Positions 14,155 through 16,024 of a stretch of 16,024 bases of DNA are shown piece by piece. The position numbers and the translations under genes were made by a program. The stretch's first letter is position 1, and every line of letters begins with the position of its first letter. The stretch spans positions 1 through 16,024 of the forward strand of contig CAMATR010000007.1 in the NCBI GenBank assembly GCA_945861175.1, in the 5' to 3' direction. Below the pieces are notes generated by a model, which worked only from the letters and a program-made list of their open reading frames with translations, was not told the DNA's origin and did no database searches. Origin of the DNA: Chitinophaga pinensis. GTDB lineage: Bacteria; Bacteroidota; Bacteroidia; Flavobacteriales_D; Crocinitomicaceae.

Positions 14155-14511
14155 TTGGCAAAGAAGTTAATAGTAACGATATGCATAGTTGTCAAATTAA
14201 TTCTTGGATTATTGATTTGCAATTATTTCTGGAATTCAAGTGATTTTATCTCCATTATACGTATTCCTTGGTATATTGTGTTAGAGGGATTAATTTATAT
14301 AGCAGCTCAAATGATTACACGTAAATTTTCCAGTGTTGATAATTGGTGGGATTGGGTTTATTACTTTGGTCTAATATCAATTATGCTAACTGTTTCATTT
14401 GGTTCTATTTCACAATCTGGAACTTGGTTTATGGTAGTCAAATCTGGAACGATTATGCTTGTTTTGCCTGCAATAATAGATTTTATAAAATTGTTAATTC
14501 CTAAAAGTTAA
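14155..14511 (+). CDS. Small four-helix integral membrane protein, function unknown
   Basis: This 118-residue hydrophobic protein has about four transmembrane segments near residues 5-24, 37-54, 66-86 and 92-114, separated by short loops. A Trp/Asp-rich loop (SSVDNWWDW, 59-67) precedes the third segment. I do not recognise the family. The start is a TTG with AAAAAGAAA four bases upstream; the frame is closed by TAA at 14131-14133, the first in-frame ATG is past residue 50, and starting there would lose the first two helices. This makes the non-ATG start necessary if the gene is real. The stop lies 8 bases before the Mur ligase ATG, so the two are probably co-transcribed and the protein may serve in the envelope. 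Its consistent hydrophobic periodicity argues against a random open frame. Confidence 0.62.
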   Translation: MAKKLIVTICIVVKLILGLLICNYFWNSSDFISIIRIPWYIVLEGLIYIAAQMITRKFSSVDNWWDWVYYFGLISIMLTVSFGSISQSGTWFMVVKSGTIMLVLPAIIDFIKLLIPKS

Positions 14512-14519
14512 AAAGAAAA

Positions 14520-15884
14520 ATGAATATTCATTTCATAGCAATAGGGGGAAGCGCAATGCATAATCTTGCAATTGCTCTTAGTAGAAAAGGAGCAAATGTT
14601 ACTGGCTCAGATGATGAGATTTTTGAGCCCTCTCGAACTCGACTAGAAAAGCAAGGGATTTTGCCAAATTCAATCGGTTGGTTTCCAGAAAAAATAAATT
14701 CACAAGTAGATGCCGTCATTCTGGGTATGCATGCCAGATCGGACAATCCTGAATTGCTCAAGGCAAAGGAGATCGGTTTAGCAATATATAGCTATCCCGA
14801 ATATTTGTATGAACAAAGTAAAAATAAAACGCGCGTTGTAATTGGCGGAAGTCATGGGAAAACGACTATCACTTCCATGCTTTTGCATGTTGTGAATGCC
14901 CTAGGAATGAATGTGGATTATATGGTTGGGGCACAATTGGAAGGCTATGATTGCATGGTTAGGCTAACCGATGATGCAAAAGTAATGATATTGGAAGGGG
15001 ATGAGTACTTGAGTTCCCCAATAGATCGCAGGCCAAAATTTCATTTATACAAACCTGATGTAGCAATTATTAGCGGTATAGCTTGGGATCACATAAATGT
15101 ATTTCCAACATTCGAGAATTACGTCGAGCAATTTGACACTTTTTGTTCGTTGATTTCAGAAAATGGTACGTTGATTTTCAATGAAGATGATGAAGAAGTA
15201 AAAAGACTCGGTGTTAAATATGCTTCAACTAAAAAAACAGTGCCCTATCAAACTCCTAAATATGACGTTACTGAAACTGGTACATTACTTCATTACAACG
15301 GTGAAAATTACCCATTAAAAATATTCGGTTCTCATAATCTTCAAAATTTAATGGGAGCAATGCGTATTGGTCAAATTATTGGTATTGAGCCTCAAAAGTT
15401 TTTTGAAAATATTCAATCCTTTACTGGCGCCGGAAAAAGACTGCAAAAAGTAGCAGAGAAAAGTTCATTCACAATGTTTAAAGATTTTGCGCATTCGCCA
15501 TCTAAATTAAAGGCAACAACGAAAGCTGTAAAGGAGCAATTTGAGAAAAGACATGTGGTTGCATGTATGGAATTACATACTTTTTCTTCTTTGAAAAAAG
15601 AATTTCTTTCGCATTACAAAAACGCTATGCAGTCAGCAGACGAAGCGATAGTATATTTTAGTCATGAAGTTGTTGCGCATAAAAAGCTTGAGCCAATAAC
15701 CAAAGAATTGGTAGCAGCCGGCTTTGGAGGTGGGGTTACTGTATTGAATGAAACCCAAGAGATTATTGATTTCATTCATTCAAAGAATTGGAATAATAGT
15801 GTTTTATTGATGATGTCTTCTGGAAACTTTGACGGAATCAATTATGAAGTCCTAGGCGAAGAACTTAGTTCGCAACTCGAATGA
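14520..15884 (+). CDS. mpl: Mpl-like Mur ligase (UDP-N-acetylmuramate:murein tripeptide ligase family)
   Basis: This 454-residue cytoplasmic three-domain Mur ligase has an N-terminal nucleotide-binding domain starting IHFIAIGGSAMHNLAIAL with GSDD (29-32). The central ATPase domain has the P-loop GGSHGKTT (109-116), EGDEYLSSPID (159-169), WDHINVFP (189-196) and FGSHNLQN (269-276). The C-terminal domain has GAGKRLQ (303-309) and AHSPSK (324-329). EGDEY...DRRPKF followed by DHxxxFP is the Mpl pattern and differs from MurC. Mpl reattaches recovered L-Ala-D-Glu-meso-DAP tripeptide to UDP-MurNAc, recycling cell wall. Bacteroidota carry this branch beside a true MurC, so MurC function is less likely but not excluded. 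The start is the ATG 8 bases after the membrane-protein gene, preceded by AAAAAGAAA. Its TGA overlaps the ATG of the next gene by four bases. Confidence 0.85.
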   Translation: MNIHFIAIGGSAMHNLAIALSRKGANVTGSDDEIFEPSRTRLEKQGILPNSIGWFPEKINSQVDAVILGMHARSDNPELLKAKEIGLAIYSYPEYLYEQSKNKTRVVIGGSHGKTTITSMLLHVVNALGMNVDYMVGAQLEGYDCMVRLTDDAKVMILEGDEYLSSPIDRRPKFHLYKPDVAIISGIAWDHINVFPTFENYVEQFDTFCSLISENGTLIFNEDDEEVKRLGVKYASTKKTVPYQTPKYDVTETGTLLHYNGENYPLKIFGSHNLQNLMGAMRIGQIIGIEPQKFFENIQSFTGAGKRLQKVAEKSSFTMFKDFAHSPSKLKATTKAVKEQFEKRHVVACMELHTFSSLKKEFLSHYKNAMQSADEAIVYFSHEVVAHKKLEPITKELVAAGFGGGVTVLNETQEIIDFIHSKNWNNSVLLMMSSGNFDGINYEVLGEELSSQLE

Positions 15885-16024
15885 AATACCTGATACCATT
15901 TTTTTTATTGCTAATCGTTTCCTGTTCAGGCTTAAAATACCTTGAGCGTAAAGCAACGTTACTTGATTTGAAGTCGCAATATGACGCAGTGGGAGCAACA
16001 GGTACTTTTCTGTTGCATGATCCT
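15881..16024 (+). CDS. Lipoprotein, N-terminal fragment; possibly class D beta-lactamase-like
   Basis: The frame opens at an ATG overlapping the Mur ligase stop (ATGA) and runs off the window after 48 residues. MKYLIPFFLLLIVSC is a lipoprotein signal peptide with lipobox LIVS|C and Cys15 as the lipidated residue. The mature part has LLDLKSQYDAVGATGTFLLHDP. The pattern of a short helix, Y/F-D, then GxTGTFLLxD matches the first strand of class D (OXA-type) serine beta-lactamases and related transpeptidase-fold proteins. None of the catalytic motifs (SxxK, SxV, KTG) lies within the window, so activity and even family remain open. Coupling to a murein-recycling ligase fits a cell-wall-active enzyme. 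The lipoprotein call is firm; the family call is tentative. Confidence 0.6.
   Translation, partial: MKYLIPFFLLLIVSCSGLKYLERKATLLDLKSQYDAVGATGTFLLHDP

Overview
The window looks like AT-rich chromosomal DNA of a Bacteroidota member, probably Flavobacteriales (Crocinitomicaceae- or Fluviicola-like). The evidence is the low GC content, scattered matches to the Bacteroidota -7 box TAnnTTTG, an Mpl-type Mur ligase of the form common in that phylum, and a long secreted TPR protein with a C-terminal domain I recognise from Bacteroidota surface and gliding-associated proteins. No tRNA, rRNA, CRISPR array, IS element or phage gene was seen. No gene-free stretch exceeds 300 bases; the largest is the ~195-base divergent gap at 1560-1754.

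Layout. (1) 1-1559: the 3' end of a DCC/DUF393-family gene converges on a two-gene minus-strand operon encoding an alpha/beta hydrolase and a TerB-like helical protein. (2) 1755-7015: a tight five-gene plus-strand run. It holds an RPE-like TIM barrel fused to a CBS pair, a DAHP-synthase-like aldolase, a KdsC-like HAD phosphatase with an extra N-terminal helical domain, a LYS1-type saccharopine-dehydrogenase-like oxidoreductase, and a UMF1/Atg22-type MFS transporter. It ends in a near-ideal bidirectional hairpin terminator. (3) 7050-9321: gcvT and a DAO-family FAD oxidoreductase on the minus strand. (4) 9419-14071: a 1550-residue secreted protein with about 14 tandem ~60-residue TPR-like units, a polar probably disordered region and a conserved-looking C-terminal domain. 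(5) 14155-16024: a small membrane protein, an Mpl-like Mur ligase and the start of a lipoprotein that resembles class D beta-lactamases.

The best candidate for an undescribed system is the five-gene run. Its first three genes mirror the Kdo pathway (KdsD = sugar-phosphate enzyme + CBS pair; KdsA = PEP-dependent aldolase; KdsC = HAD phosphatase). Here the SIS isomerase is replaced by an epimerase-fold barrel, and the aldolase is of the DAHP-synthase type rather than KdsA. This suggests a dedicated route to a free 3-deoxy-2-ulosonic acid. The next two genes, an enzyme of a family that reductively joins 2-keto acids to amines and a transporter, could modify and move the product. That last step is speculation from gene order and family chemistry.
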